The notes under the pieces were generated by a model. The model was not told where the DNA came from, ran no database searches, and worked only from the letters and a program-made list of their open reading frames with translations. Of a stretch of DNA of 9,184 nucleotides, positions 1 through 5,970 are shown one piece after another (the first letter of the stretch is position 1; every line of letters begins with the position of its first letter). The stretch covers positions 1 through 9,184 of the forward strand of contig JAEWOP010000008.1 in NCBI GenBank assembly GCA_023399635.1, written 5' to 3'. The translations under genes and the position numbers were made by a program. This DNA is from Pseudomonadota bacterium. GTDB taxonomy: Bacteria; Pseudomonadota; Alphaproteobacteria; Rhizobiales; Rhizobiaceae.

Positions 1-372
1 GTAGGGGAAAGGCCAGCCGAAGACTACGTCCAGATAGCATCACGCTTCCTGGAAACGCCTTACTTATGGGGCGGGCGGTCTGGCTTTGGAATTGATTGCT
101 CGGCCCTGGTGCTGTTGTCGCTGATGATGGCCGGCCGCGTCGCACCACGCGATTCCGACATGCAAGCGGCCTTCGGTACGGAAACGACGCGCGATGAGTT
201 GCGCCGCGGGGACCTGGTCTTCTGGAAGGGCCATGTCGGGATCATGGAAGACGCCGAGACGCTTCTCCATGCCAACGGCCACACCATGACAGTGGCGCGG
301 GAAAACCTGCCGGCGGCGATCGAACGCATCGGATGGCTGTATGGTCAGCCTACCGGCTACCGCAGGCCCTGA
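1..372 (+). CDS. NlpC/P60 (C40) family cell-wall peptidase, 3' part only
   Basis: The reading frame is open from base 1 to the TGA at 370-372 and shows the last 123 residues; the start is off the window. NlpC/P60 enzymes are papain-like cysteine peptidases that cut peptide stems of peptidoglycan, typically the D-Glu/meso-diaminopimelate bond, in the periplasm. The catalytic core is visible: TPYLWGGRSGFGIDCSALV carries the nucleophile Cys (codon 97-99), RRGDLVFWKGHVGIM carries the catalytic His (codon 232-234), and LLHA carries the probable third polar residue (His, codon 268-270). The C-terminus, ending soon after an IERIGWLYG stretch, is normal for the domain. Rhizobial proteins of this kind often have SH3-like domains in front, which would lie upstream here. 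An internal ATG at 109 is not a real start because it falls after the catalytic Cys. The family call is secure; the exact substrate is not known. Confidence 0.9.
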   Translation, partial: VGERPAEDYVQIASRFLETPYLWGGRSGFGIDCSALVLLSLMMAGRVAPRDSDMQAAFGTETTRDELRRGDLVFWKGHVGIMEDAETLLHANGHTMTVARENLPAAIERIGWLYGQPTGYRRP

Positions 373-388
373 CCGATCACGAAAACGT

Positions 389-418
389 GCCGCAGCCTCC
401 ATGGCATCGCTCTGCGGC
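389..418 (+). terminator. Possible hairpin after the peptidase gene
   Basis: GCCGCAG (389-395) and CTGCGGC (412-418) are exact inverted repeats separated by 16 bases, located 16 bp past the peptidase stop and before the next gene. There is no T-run after the right arm and the loop is long, so intrinsic termination is only a weak possibility. The repeat may be chance in GC-rich DNA. Confidence 0.22.
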
Positions 419-453
419 GGCTCATATCTTGAAGCTGCATAGAGGAGTCGAGA

Positions 454-813
454 ATGCTCAGAACAGCCTGGATTCTGCCCCTGTTGATGCTGCTTGCCGT
501 GGCACTCGCCGCCGTTGCTCCTGCACGCGCAGAAGAAGACATTTTTGGCAATCTGGCCCAGGCGCGGTTTCACGACCTGCCCGGCGTCGTGCCGGAGGAG
601 GAGCGGGTCCGAGAGGACAGCTTCAGCTGCACAAGCACGATCGAAAACGTTTACCGTGGCCGTGGCCGATACGACATCCTCTATGGCGACACCGCGCCTC
701 GACGCGTCTACCATTGCAAGACCGAAAGCGGCGTCACGTATTCGGGCACGAGCCTTCCAAATCGGCATTGGGTTCCAGGTCTTAACCCACACCATCTTCC
801 CAAGGAGCATTAG
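454..813 (+). CDS. Small exported two-cysteine protein of unknown function
   Basis: This is a 119-residue ORF whose ATG follows a good ribosome site (GAGGAG, about 442-447). Residues 1-26 form a clear Sec signal peptide: MLRTAW, a hydrophobic core of Leu/Ala/Val, then APARA with predicted cleavage after Ala26. The mature protein is about 93 residues, starts acidic (EEDIFGNLAQ) and contains only two cysteines, Cys59 (SFSCTS) and Cys88 (YHCKTE). These could form a disulfide in the periplasm. The C-terminus is rich in His and Pro (WVPGLNPHHLPKEH). I recognise no family. The gene is co-directional with the peptidase upstream (81-bp gap), but nothing shows that they work together. The signal peptide, ribosome site and sensible composition argue that it is a real gene. 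A shifted overlapping frame (494-1006) lacks these features and was discarded. Confidence 0.72.
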   Translation: MLRTAWILPLLMLLAVALAAVAPARAEEDIFGNLAQARFHDLPGVVPEEERVREDSFSCTSTIENVYRGRGRYDILYGDTAPRRVYHCKTESGVTYSGTSLPNRHWVPGLNPHHLPKEH

Positions 814-885
814 CTCAAGGCAGGGCTGGTCAGCGGCCAGACGTCACCATCGACCCCTTCCGTGTCTTTCCTGCTTGTCTGATGA

Positions 886-916
886 CTTGACAACACTAGC
901 TGCTGGCATGGATGAC
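886..916 (+). promoter_or_regulatory. Candidate promoter for the SDR/epimerase unit
   Basis: CTTGACA at 886-892 is a perfect sigma-70 type -35 element and matches the CTTGAC form common in rhizobia. It lies 63 bp before the SDR start. At the expected 16-18 bp spacing (909-916) only weak -10 matches are present (TGGATG / GATGAC). GATGAC also occurs at 881-886 and 911-916, a 30-bp-spaced direct repeat of unknown meaning. The rest of the 141-bp gap (814-954) shows nothing else convincing. Confidence 0.35.
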
Positions 917-954
917 ATCGACCTGCGACGATCTGGTCGTATCAAGGAGGGCAC

Positions 955-1731
955 ATGTCAGCACAACTCACCGTTCCGGATCTCTCCGGCAAGTCCGTTC
1001 TCATAACGGGGGCTTCCACCGGCATCGGAGCTGCGCTAGCGCGTGCCTTTGCAGCGCAAGGTGCATCTGTCGGTCTCCACTACAATTCCAGCGTTGACGC
1101 CGCGAAAGCGGTAGCCGCAGAAATCGAAGCTGCAGGCGGCAAGACCGTCTTGCTCCGCGGCGATGCGTCGAAGGCAAGCGAGATGGCACGCATCGTAGAG
1201 GAAGCAGCCTCGGCATTCGGCCGACTTGACGGCCTGATCAACAACGCAGGCGGCATGGTTGCGCGTGTCCCTTACGCGGACATGACGGACGAGCACTATG
1301 ATGCCGTCATGGATTTGAACGCGCGCTCGGTACTAGCTGCCTCCACCGCAGCCATCCCGCATCTGAAGCAGCGTGGCGGCTTCATCATCAACACGACCTC
1401 GATTGCCGCCCGCAATGGCGCTAGCAACGGCGCCGGCATTTACGGCTCGTCAAAGGCCTTTGTTTCCAACGTCACCCGCGGCATGGCAAAAGAGCTTATT
1501 CCGTTCGGCATCCGCGTGAATGGCGTTGCTCCGGGCACGATCACCACGCCATTCCATGAGCGATACTCAACGGAGCAGCACCTGAACGCCGCGCTCGCGA
1601 CAATTCCTCAGGGCCGCCTCGGTACCGCAGAAGATTGCGTTGGCGCCTACCTGTTCCTGGCGTCGGAAATGCTGTCCGGCTACATCATTGGCCAGATACT
1701 TGAAGTCAACGGCGGCCAGTTGATGCCGTAG
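955..1731 (+). CDS. Short-chain dehydrogenase/reductase (classical SDR)
   Basis: This 258-residue protein is a normal length for a classical SDR, a single-domain cytosolic NAD(P)-dependent oxidoreductase. The family signature is complete: TGASTGIG nucleotide-binding turn (residues 18-25), NNAG (96-99), catalytic Asn122, Ser149 (INTTSIA), Tyr163 and Lys167 (YGSSK), and RVNGVAPG (187-194). The C-terminus, GQILEVNGGQLMP, is typical of FabG/glucose-1-dehydrogenase-like members. The start is fixed by AAGGAGG at 944-950, four bases before the ATG. The protein should reversibly oxidise an alcohol or reduce a ketone. The substrate cannot be read from the sequence, and close relatives include both 3-oxoacyl reductases and sugar or polyol dehydrogenases. 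It is followed after 45 bp by a second dehydrogenase-fold gene on the same strand, suggesting co-transcription and a shared small-molecule pathway. Confidence 0.93.
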   Translation: MSAQLTVPDLSGKSVLITGASTGIGAALARAFAAQGASVGLHYNSSVDAAKAVAAEIEAAGGKTVLLRGDASKASEMARIVEEAASAFGRLDGLINNAGGMVARVPYADMTDEHYDAVMDLNARSVLAASTAAIPHLKQRGGFIINTTSIAARNGASNGAGIYGSSKAFVSNVTRGMAKELIPFGIRVNGVAPGTITTPFHERYSTEQHLNAALATIPQGRLGTAEDCVGAYLFLASEMLSGYIIGQILEVNGGQLMP

Positions 1732-1761
1732 CGGTAAGGACGGGTCGGGAAGTGCGGTACT

Positions 1762-1767
1762 GGGAGG
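1762..1767 (+). promoter_or_regulatory. Ribosome binding site that decides the epimerase-family start
   Basis: GGGAGG lies 9 bases before ATG 1777 and 6 bases before an in-frame TTG at 1774. Both are mechanically possible. The ATG is chosen because it is the stronger start codon and the spacing is acceptable; the difference is one residue. Confidence 0.6.
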
Positions 1768-1776
1768 ATTAGGTTG

Positions 1777-2673
1777 ATGGGCAAGCGAATCATTTTCACG
1801 GGCGGCAGCGGCAAGGCAGGACGTCATGTCGTCCCCTATCTGGTGGGCCAGGGTCATGAGGTGCTGAACGTCGACCTCGTGCCGCTCGACTGCCCGGGTG
1901 TGAACACCCTGACTGCGGATCTGACGGATAGCGGGGAAACCTTCAACGCGCTCTCCATGCATTTCGGCTTCGAGGGGTTGGAAACGGGAACGGGGCCTGC
2001 ACCCGTCGATGCCGTCGTCCATTTCGCCGCCGTACCCAGGATCCTGATCCGGCCCGACAACGCGACCTTCGCCGCCAACACCGTGTCTACCTACAATGTG
2101 ATTGAAGCCGCCGTGAAGCTTGGCATCCGCAAGATCGTTATTGCATCCAGCGAGACGACCTATGGTGTTTGCTTCGCGGAGGGCGACAAGGACTACCACT
2201 CCTTCCCGCTCACCGAGGACTATGATGTCGATCCGATGGATAGCTACGGCCTGTCCAAGGTCGTGAACGAGAAGACAGCGCGCGCCTTTGCCATGCGCTC
2301 GGGCGCCGATATCTATGCGCTGAGGATCGGCAACGTGATCGAGCCGCCTGAATACGACAAGTTCCCGGCCTTCCTTGCCGATCCGCCATCGCGCAAGCGC
2401 AATGCCTGGAGCTATATCGATGCCCGCGACCTCGGCCAGATCGTCCATCGATGTGTCGAGAAGGGCGGGTTGGGGTTTCAGATCTTCAATGCCGTCAACG
2501 ACACGATCACTGCGTGGGAACCGACGCGGCCATTCCTGGAACGCTGGGCGCCCGGCACGCCGATCGCCGGTGAGATGGAGGAGTTCGAGGCCCCCATCTC
2601 AAACCGCAAGATCCGCGAGGTTCTTGGCTTCCGTGAAGAACATGACTGGCGCCAATACGTGACCGCGGGTTGA
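1777..2673 (+). CDS. NAD-dependent epimerase/dehydratase family protein (extended SDR)
   Basis: This 298-residue protein has an N-terminal Rossmann fold: IIFTGGSGKAGRHVV with the GxxGxxG turn at residues 9-15, and Asp33 at the end of strand beta-2 (VLNVDL), which favours NAD over NADP. The catalytic set is SSE (124-126) and Tyr157/Lys161 in SYGLSK. DAVVHFAA and the LRIGNVIEPPEY stretch are typical of the extended-SDR sugar-nucleotide/uronate dehydrogenase group. Members act on sugars or sugar nucleotides as epimerases, dehydratases or C1 dehydrogenases. At about 300 residues this one is short, and I cannot choose between these activities. It is probably co-transcribed with the upstream SDR (45-bp gap), so the pair may carry out two redox steps on a carbohydrate-like substrate; that is inference. 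It converges on the LysR gene with 22 bp between the stops. Confidence 0.88.
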   Translation: MGKRIIFTGGSGKAGRHVVPYLVGQGHEVLNVDLVPLDCPGVNTLTADLTDSGETFNALSMHFGFEGLETGTGPAPVDAVVHFAAVPRILIRPDNATFAANTVSTYNVIEAAVKLGIRKIVIASSETTYGVCFAEGDKDYHSFPLTEDYDVDPMDSYGLSKVVNEKTARAFAMRSGADIYALRIGNVIEPPEYDKFPAFLADPPSRKRNAWSYIDARDLGQIVHRCVEKGGLGFQIFNAVNDTITAWEPTRPFLERWAPGTPIAGEMEEFEAPISNRKIREVLGFREEHDWRQYVTAG

Positions 2674-2681
2674 TCTCTGTG

Positions 2682-2712
2682 CGGTTACGGTGGCTCTATT
2701 CCGCCGCAACCG
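2682..2712. terminator. Imperfect hairpin at the convergent gene junction
   Basis: Starting 9 bp after the epimerase stop, CGGTT-A-CGGTGG (2682-2693) can pair with CCGCCG-C-AACCG (2701-2712) around a 7-base loop. This gives twelve pairs counting one G-U, plus a single A/C mismatch. The right half lies inside the last codons of the LysR gene. No T-run follows on either strand, so a classical intrinsic terminator is not shown. The position between converging genes suggests transcript-end formation or 3'-end protection. On the minus-strand transcript the G-U becomes an A/C mismatch, so the stem favours the epimerase transcript. Confidence 0.42.
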
Positions 2713-3682
2713 GGATCTGGATAGTCTCGGTTGCCGGCTTCGGCTTAGTGACCGCCAGTCGGCGCGGGCACTGGGCATCGCGGGCGCTGCTTTCCTTCAA
2801 CAGCTTCACGAGCCAGTCGACAAAAACGCGCACCTTGTTTCCAAGATGGCGTGTGCGCGGATAGACGATGTAGAGCGGCAACGGTTCACGATCCCAGTCA
2901 CTCAGCACTTCAACGAGATCCCCCCGCTCCACTGCCTCGCGCACCATGAACTGCGGCGCCTGCGCCACGCCCATCCCTGAAAGCGCTGCCGCAACATAGC
3001 TCCGGCTATCATTGACGGATACTGCATAGCGAGGAGTGATCTCTACGTTTTCTTCGCCGCGGATAAATTCCATTGGCAGGACTTTCCCGGCCTGAGCATT
3101 GAGATAGCCGACGGAGAAGAACTTGGTCTCCAGGTCTCGAGGATGCTCAGGCGTCCCGAACATTTCGATGAAACCCGGAGATGCATAGGTACGAAGTCCG
3201 ATCTCTCCCACCTTGCGGGCAATCAAGGACTGGTCGGTCGGCGCCCCGGCTCGCAGCGCGCAGTCGACATTTTCCGCAATGTAATCGACCAGCCTGTCAC
3301 CTACTCCAATATCCAGCGTTATTTGAGGATACCTGCAGTAGAAGTCGCAAAGCGAGGGTATGACGATAAGGTCTGCGAAAGCCCCCGCCATCTCGACACG
3401 CAGCCGCCCAGACGGCTGTGCCTGCGAAGAAGAGATGCTGCCGTCCAGCTCGTCGAGGTCACTGAGGAACTGCGACGCTCGCTCGTAGTAGAGCGCTCCC
3501 TCCGTGGTTACAGCGACCTGTCGGGTAGTCCGGTTCAACAGCTTTGCCTTCAGATGACCCTCCAGGTTCTGCACCAGGTTTGTCACAGTCGTCTTGGACA
3601 TGTCGAGCGAACGGGCGGCACGGGTAAAGTTGCCTGTCTCGACCACGCGTACGAACGCGCGCATTGCAGATAGCTGGTCCAT
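2696..3682 (-). CDS. LysR-type transcriptional regulator
   Basis: This 328-residue protein has the standard LysR layout. The N-terminal winged helix-turn-helix begins MDQLSAMRAFVRVVETGNF; the helix-turn-helix covers about residues 18-37 (TRAARSLDMSKTTVTNLV), followed by NRTTRQ (50-55). The effector-binding domain covers about 90-297. The RTTR-containing head is typical of the large LysR subgroup often annotated near DmlR/CrgA. From memory it does not resemble the head of Pseudomonas MexT, so it should not be called MexT. The start is supported by GGAG six bases upstream (complement of 3689-3692). A tail of about 30 residues after WLVKLLKE (298-328, ending TIQIPVAAE) exceeds the usual length. 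It is transcribed divergently from the hydrolase-mexEF unit, the classic position for a LysR protein controlling its neighbour and itself. The inducer is unknown. Confidence 0.95.
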   Translation of the reverse strand: MDQLSAMRAFVRVVETGNFTRAARSLDMSKTTVTNLVQNLEGHLKAKLLNRTTRQVAVTTEGALYYERASQFLSDLDELDGSISSSQAQPSGRLRVEMAGAFADLIVIPSLCDFYCRYPQITLDIGVGDRLVDYIAENVDCALRAGAPTDQSLIARKVGEIGLRTYASPGFIEMFGTPEHPRDLETKFFSVGYLNAQAGKVLPMEFIRGEENVEITPRYAVSVNDSRSYVAAALSGMGVAQAPQFMVREAVERGDLVEVLSDWDREPLPLYIVYPRTRHLGNKVRVFVDWLVKLLKESSARDAQCPRRLAVTKPKPATETIQIPVAAE

Positions 3683-3692
3683 CTCTCACTCC

Positions 3693-3705
3693 ATTGCACT
3701 GCAAT
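3693..3705. promoter_or_regulatory. Perfect palindrome ATTGCA-C-TGCAAT, candidate operator
   Basis: Two exact 6-bp arms flank one central base, directly upstream of the lysR ribosome site and 10 bp from its start codon. A one-base loop cannot fold well as RNA, so a protein-binding DNA site is more likely. It overlaps an 8-bp palindrome CAATATTG (3702-3709). The location suits autoregulation by the LysR protein, but it is not a textbook T-N11-A box. Confidence 0.45.
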
Positions 3706-3707
3706 AT

Positions 3708-3726
3708 TGTCACGCGATGGCGGACA
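3708..3726. promoter_or_regulatory. TGTC-N11-GACA dyad, candidate regulator site
   Basis: TGTC (3708-3711) and GACA (3723-3726) are inverted repeats with an 11-base gap, the two-half-site geometry common for LysR dimers. It lies beside the ATTGCA palindrome, and together they could form paired recognition and activation sites. With only four-base arms, chance occurrence is possible. Confidence 0.3.
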
Positions 3727-3831
3727 GTGAATTACGAATTGGAAGCTTGTGCGATTTATCTCGAACAATAATATCAAGAGGCAGCAGAGAAACAAGAAGC
3801 CTTGTGATCAGCAGGCAAAGGTTCGGCGGAG

Positions 3832-4617
3832 ATGCGATGGGAAAGAGTAGAGCTTGATGTGAAGCGTTCCATGCCGATGCGGCTCTATGAGCCGGCGGTC
3901 ACGGAAAAAGCTCCACCGCTCGTGCTCTATCTAAGGGGCGGCGCATTCCTACAGGATGCGCCGGCTGAGCGTGAAACACCCATAGCTCGCGCTTTCGCTG
4001 AGACAGGCGCTTTCGTAGTGGAGGCTGACTACGGGAGCATATCGAAGAACCAGTTTCCTGCGGCCATGGAATGCGGTTTGGCAGCCTTGCGTTGCCTGAC
4101 CTCTAAACGCCGCAAGCTTGGCGGAACAAAGTCTCCGATCCTGCTTGTCGGAGAAGAAGCGGGCGGCAACGTGGCGGCAGCTGTTGCGTTGAAGGCTCGT
4201 GATCAGATGCCTGGCACGTTGGACGGCCAGGTTTTGTTGTCGCCTTTGATTGATCCGACCATGAGTTCGGTATCGATCCGTAAGGCGGATGCCATCGGGA
4301 TGCGCGATCGCTGGTCCGATGGATGGATGCACTACCTGCGGGGCTTTGGAGGGTTCTCGCATCCGTATGCGGCCCCCTGCCTGTGCTCCCGGCTATCGTC
4401 GGTTGCGCCGGCACTGATAGTCACCGCAGAAGACGATCCGCTGCATGATGAGGCGGTCGCTTATGCGGAGCGTCTTGCCGGGGCGGGGGTACGGGTAAGG
4501 CGCCACATATTCCCGGCCGGAAGCGGCTGGGCCGGAATTTATAACGACGAAGGCGGGGCCTGGCTGCAGGCGCTCTGTTCGCAGTTCAGTCTCTTCGTCG
4601 AAGATTTGCGTAAGTAA
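3832..4617 (+). CDS. Alpha/beta-hydrolase-fold protein with degenerate active site (HSL-like pseudo-esterase)
   Basis: This 261-residue protein has the framework of the hormone-sensitive-lipase/bacterial esterase family: LVLYLRGGAFL (30-40) at the oxyanion site, YGSISKNQFPAAMECGLAALRCL (67-89) where active members have YRLAPE..FPAA, VGEEAGGN (106-113) at the nucleophile elbow, LLSPLID (135-141), and TAEDDPLHDEA (198-208). The catalytic set is broken. The usual HGGG begins with Arg35. The usual GDSAGG is Gly-Glu108-Glu109-Ala-Gly-Gly, with Glu109 in place of Ser. The segment expected to hold the catalytic His reads FPAGSGWAGIY, with Trp233 about where His should be. Only the acid Asp202 remains. 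The frame is intact with no stops, so it is not a decayed gene. No signal peptide is seen, so it is probably cytosolic. It is first in the rightward unit, 57 bp before mexE. The ATG at 3832 has only a weak ribosome site (AAAGG at 3817-3821); GTG 3859 or ATG 3871 are alternatives. Confidence 0.82.
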   Translation: MRWERVELDVKRSMPMRLYEPAVTEKAPPLVLYLRGGAFLQDAPAERETPIARAFAETGAFVVEADYGSISKNQFPAAMECGLAALRCLTSKRRKLGGTKSPILLVGEEAGGNVAAAVALKARDQMPGTLDGQVLLSPLIDPTMSSVSIRKADAIGMRDRWSDGWMHYLRGFGGFSHPYAAPCLCSRLSSVAPALIVTAEDDPLHDEAVAYAERLAGAGVRVRRHIFPAGSGWAGIYNDEGGAWLQALCSQFSLFVEDLRK

Positions 4618-4627
4618 ACAATTGTTT
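4616..4627. promoter_or_regulatory. Perfect 12-bp palindrome AAACAATTGTTT before mexE
   Basis: The palindrome is exact, overlaps the hydrolase stop codon (TAA 4615-4617) and is followed by two more T bases. It has no loop, so as DNA it is a candidate operator for a second control point in front of the adaptor gene. The rest of the 57-bp gap holds the mexE ribosome site AAGGAGA (4661-4667). No convincing separate promoter is seen. Confidence 0.35.
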
Positions 4628-4674
4628 TTCGAAGCATGTATCGCGGCCTTCTAGGGCTGCAAGGAGACTGACCC

Positions 4675-5859
4675 ATGACATCGAACAAGCGAAGCTGGGC
4701 CCTGTGGGGCACCGGACTGGTCTTTGCTGCCGCCTTGGCGGGAGCTGGTCTTTATTTCGAACCCGGACAGAGGGCAGAGGCTGCCGGCGCAGATGCTGCT
4801 GCGGCTCCGCCTCCAGCCATTCCGGTCACAGTCGCGGACGTCAAGCCTTCCAGCGTGACGACATGGCAGGAATTTTCTGGTCGATTGGAAGCCGTCGACC
4901 GGGTGCAGATCCGGCCGCGCGTTGCCGGCACCATCCAGCAAGTCCATTTCCGCGAAGGCGGGCTGGTGAAGGCAGGTGATAGCCTGATCACGATCGATCC
5001 GGCACCCTATGCCGCAGCGGTTGCGCAAGCACAGGGCGTCGTCGCCTCCGCGCAAGCCCGTCTCGATCTTGCAAACAAGGAACTGGAGCGGGGCCAAACC
5101 CTACTGGCCCGCAAGACGATCTCGGAAAGCGAGCTTGCGCAGCGGCAAAGCACGCAAGGTGAAGCACGCGCGGCACTTCAGTCGGCAGAGGCTGCTTTGA
5201 AGATCGCGCAGCTGAACCTGGACTATACGGAGATCAAGGCTCCGATCTCGGGGCGTGTCGGTAAGCTGGAAGTGACCGAAGGCAATCTTGTTGGAGCCGG
5301 CGATGCCTCGCAGCGGCTGACGACGCTGGTGTCCGTCGATCCCATTTATGCCAGCTTCGATGCGGGTGAGGAACTGGTGGCTGGCATCCTCTCCGACCTT
5401 CCGGTGAAGGACGGGGTCCGGGCGCTGGAGGAGGTGCCGGTTGAAATCGGCACTCTCGCCGGCGGAGCGCCTGTCCGCGGCAAGCTGCAACTGGTCGACA
5501 ATGAAGTGAGCGCCACCAGCGGCACGATCCGTCTCCGCGCCGTTTTTGATAATCCGGATGGTCGCCTGATCCCTGGACAGTTCGTTCGCGTCCGGCTCGG
5601 CCAGCCCCGGCCACAGGAACATCTCCTGGTCAGTGAACAGGCAGTAGGCTCGGACCAGGACAAGAAGTTCGTTCTGGTTGTCGATGACGCCAACACCGTT
5701 GCCTACCGGCAGGTCGCACTCGGCGCCTCCGTCGAGGGGTGGCGGATCGTCGAAAGCGGATTGGCTGCTGGAGACCGGGTGATCGTCAACGGACTTCAGC
5801 GGATCCGCCCAGGAGCGCTCGTCGATCCGCAGCCTGAGGCGGAAGTCGCCCACAAGTAG
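4675..5859 (+). CDS. mexE: MexE-type RND efflux periplasmic adaptor (membrane fusion protein)
   Basis: This 394-residue adaptor links the inner-membrane pump to an outer-membrane channel. A single N-terminal hydrophobic segment (about 8-28) anchors it. There is no lipobox cysteine, unlike Pseudomonas MexE, which is a lipoprotein. Lipoyl half-motifs lie at about 80-112 (RPRVAGTIQQVHFREGGLV; DPAPY) and 184-220 (APISGRVGKLEVTEGNLV). Between them a coiled-coil hairpin (about 113-183) carries Arg139, Leu143 and Ser150 in the RxxxLxxxxxxS motif used to dock on TolC-family channels. A beta-barrel (LVSVDPIYASFDAGEEL onward) and a membrane-proximal domain ending VNGLQRIRPGALVDPQ follow. The last part resembles MexE closely as I recall it. 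The start is fixed by AAGGAGA at 4661-4667. The pump gene lies 117 bp downstream on the same strand. Symbol given by family; strict orthology is not proven. Confidence 0.93.
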   Translation: MTSNKRSWALWGTGLVFAAALAGAGLYFEPGQRAEAAGADAAAAPPPAIPVTVADVKPSSVTTWQEFSGRLEAVDRVQIRPRVAGTIQQVHFREGGLVKAGDSLITIDPAPYAAAVAQAQGVVASAQARLDLANKELERGQTLLARKTISESELAQRQSTQGEARAALQSAEAALKIAQLNLDYTEIKAPISGRVGKLEVTEGNLVGAGDASQRLTTLVSVDPIYASFDAGEELVAGILSDLPVKDGVRALEEVPVEIGTLAGGAPVRGKLQLVDNEVSATSGTIRLRAVFDNPDGRLIPGQFVRVRLGQPRPQEHLLVSEQAVGSDQDKKFVLVVDDANTVAYRQVALGASVEGWRIVESGLAAGDRVIVNGLQRIRPGALVDPQPEAEVAHK

Positions 5860-5863
5860 ACGT

Positions 5864-5888
5864 GCTGTCGGCGCTTTTCGCCGACAGC
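5864..5888 (+). other. Perfect intercistronic hairpin between adaptor and pump genes
   Basis: GCTGTCGGCG (5864-5873) and CGCCGACAGC (5879-5888) pair exactly over 10 bp around the loop CTTTT, beginning 4 bases after the mexE stop. It is GC-rich and very stable as RNA. No T-run follows (the next bases are TCAGCATC), so full termination is unlikely. A role in partial attenuation, in protecting the 3' end of the mexE message, or as a processing site would set the adaptor-to-pump ratio. Confidence 0.6.
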
Positions 5889-5960
5889 TCAGCATCAACA
5901 GTCGCTTCTTGCTCGTGGCTTGGCCGCGGGCGCGACGACCTACGCCTGTTTCTTAGCCCT

Positions 5961-5970
5961 GGAGAGAGGG
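5961..5970 (+). promoter_or_regulatory. Ribosome binding site that fixes the mexF start
   Basis: The purine-rich GGAGAGAGGG ends 6 bases before ATG 5977. An in-frame TTG at 5920 would add 19 residues (MAAGATTYACFLALERGFP), but it lacks a comparable ribosome site. RND pumps normally begin with a short head such as MNxSxFFIxRPxFA, which starts exactly at the ATG. Confidence 0.85.

Larger units (their letters stand above)
3683..3831. promoter_or_regulatory. Divergent control region between lysR and the efflux operon
   Basis: This 149-bp region is visibly richer in A/T than the flanking genes and must carry promoters in both directions. For the rightward unit a weak pair can be proposed: TTGTGC (3747-3752) with TAATAT (3769-3774), 16 bp apart. 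A small inverted repeat, ACAAG (3792-3796) / CTTGT (3801-3805), lies in the likely leader of the hydrolase gene. The stronger palindromes next to lysR are listed separately. Promoter assignments here are guesses from consensus matching. Confidence 0.5.

Noticed and set aside
64..810. 248-codon minus-strand open frame across the peptidase and the small exported protein
   Set aside because: The plus strand has catalytic NlpC/P60 motifs and a signal peptide with ribosome site; the antisense frame has neither.
824..838. CTGG-N7-CCAG repeat after the small exported protein as a terminator
   Set aside because: The four-base arms are too short for a convincing hairpin and no T-run follows.
1567..2448. 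293-codon minus-strand open frame across both dehydrogenase genes
   Set aside because: It is antisense to two genes with complete SDR motifs, and no domain can be seen in it.
5101..5898. 265-codon minus-strand open frame overlapping mexE
   Set aside because: It lies antisense to a clear adaptor gene, with composition typical of a shadow frame and no family motifs.
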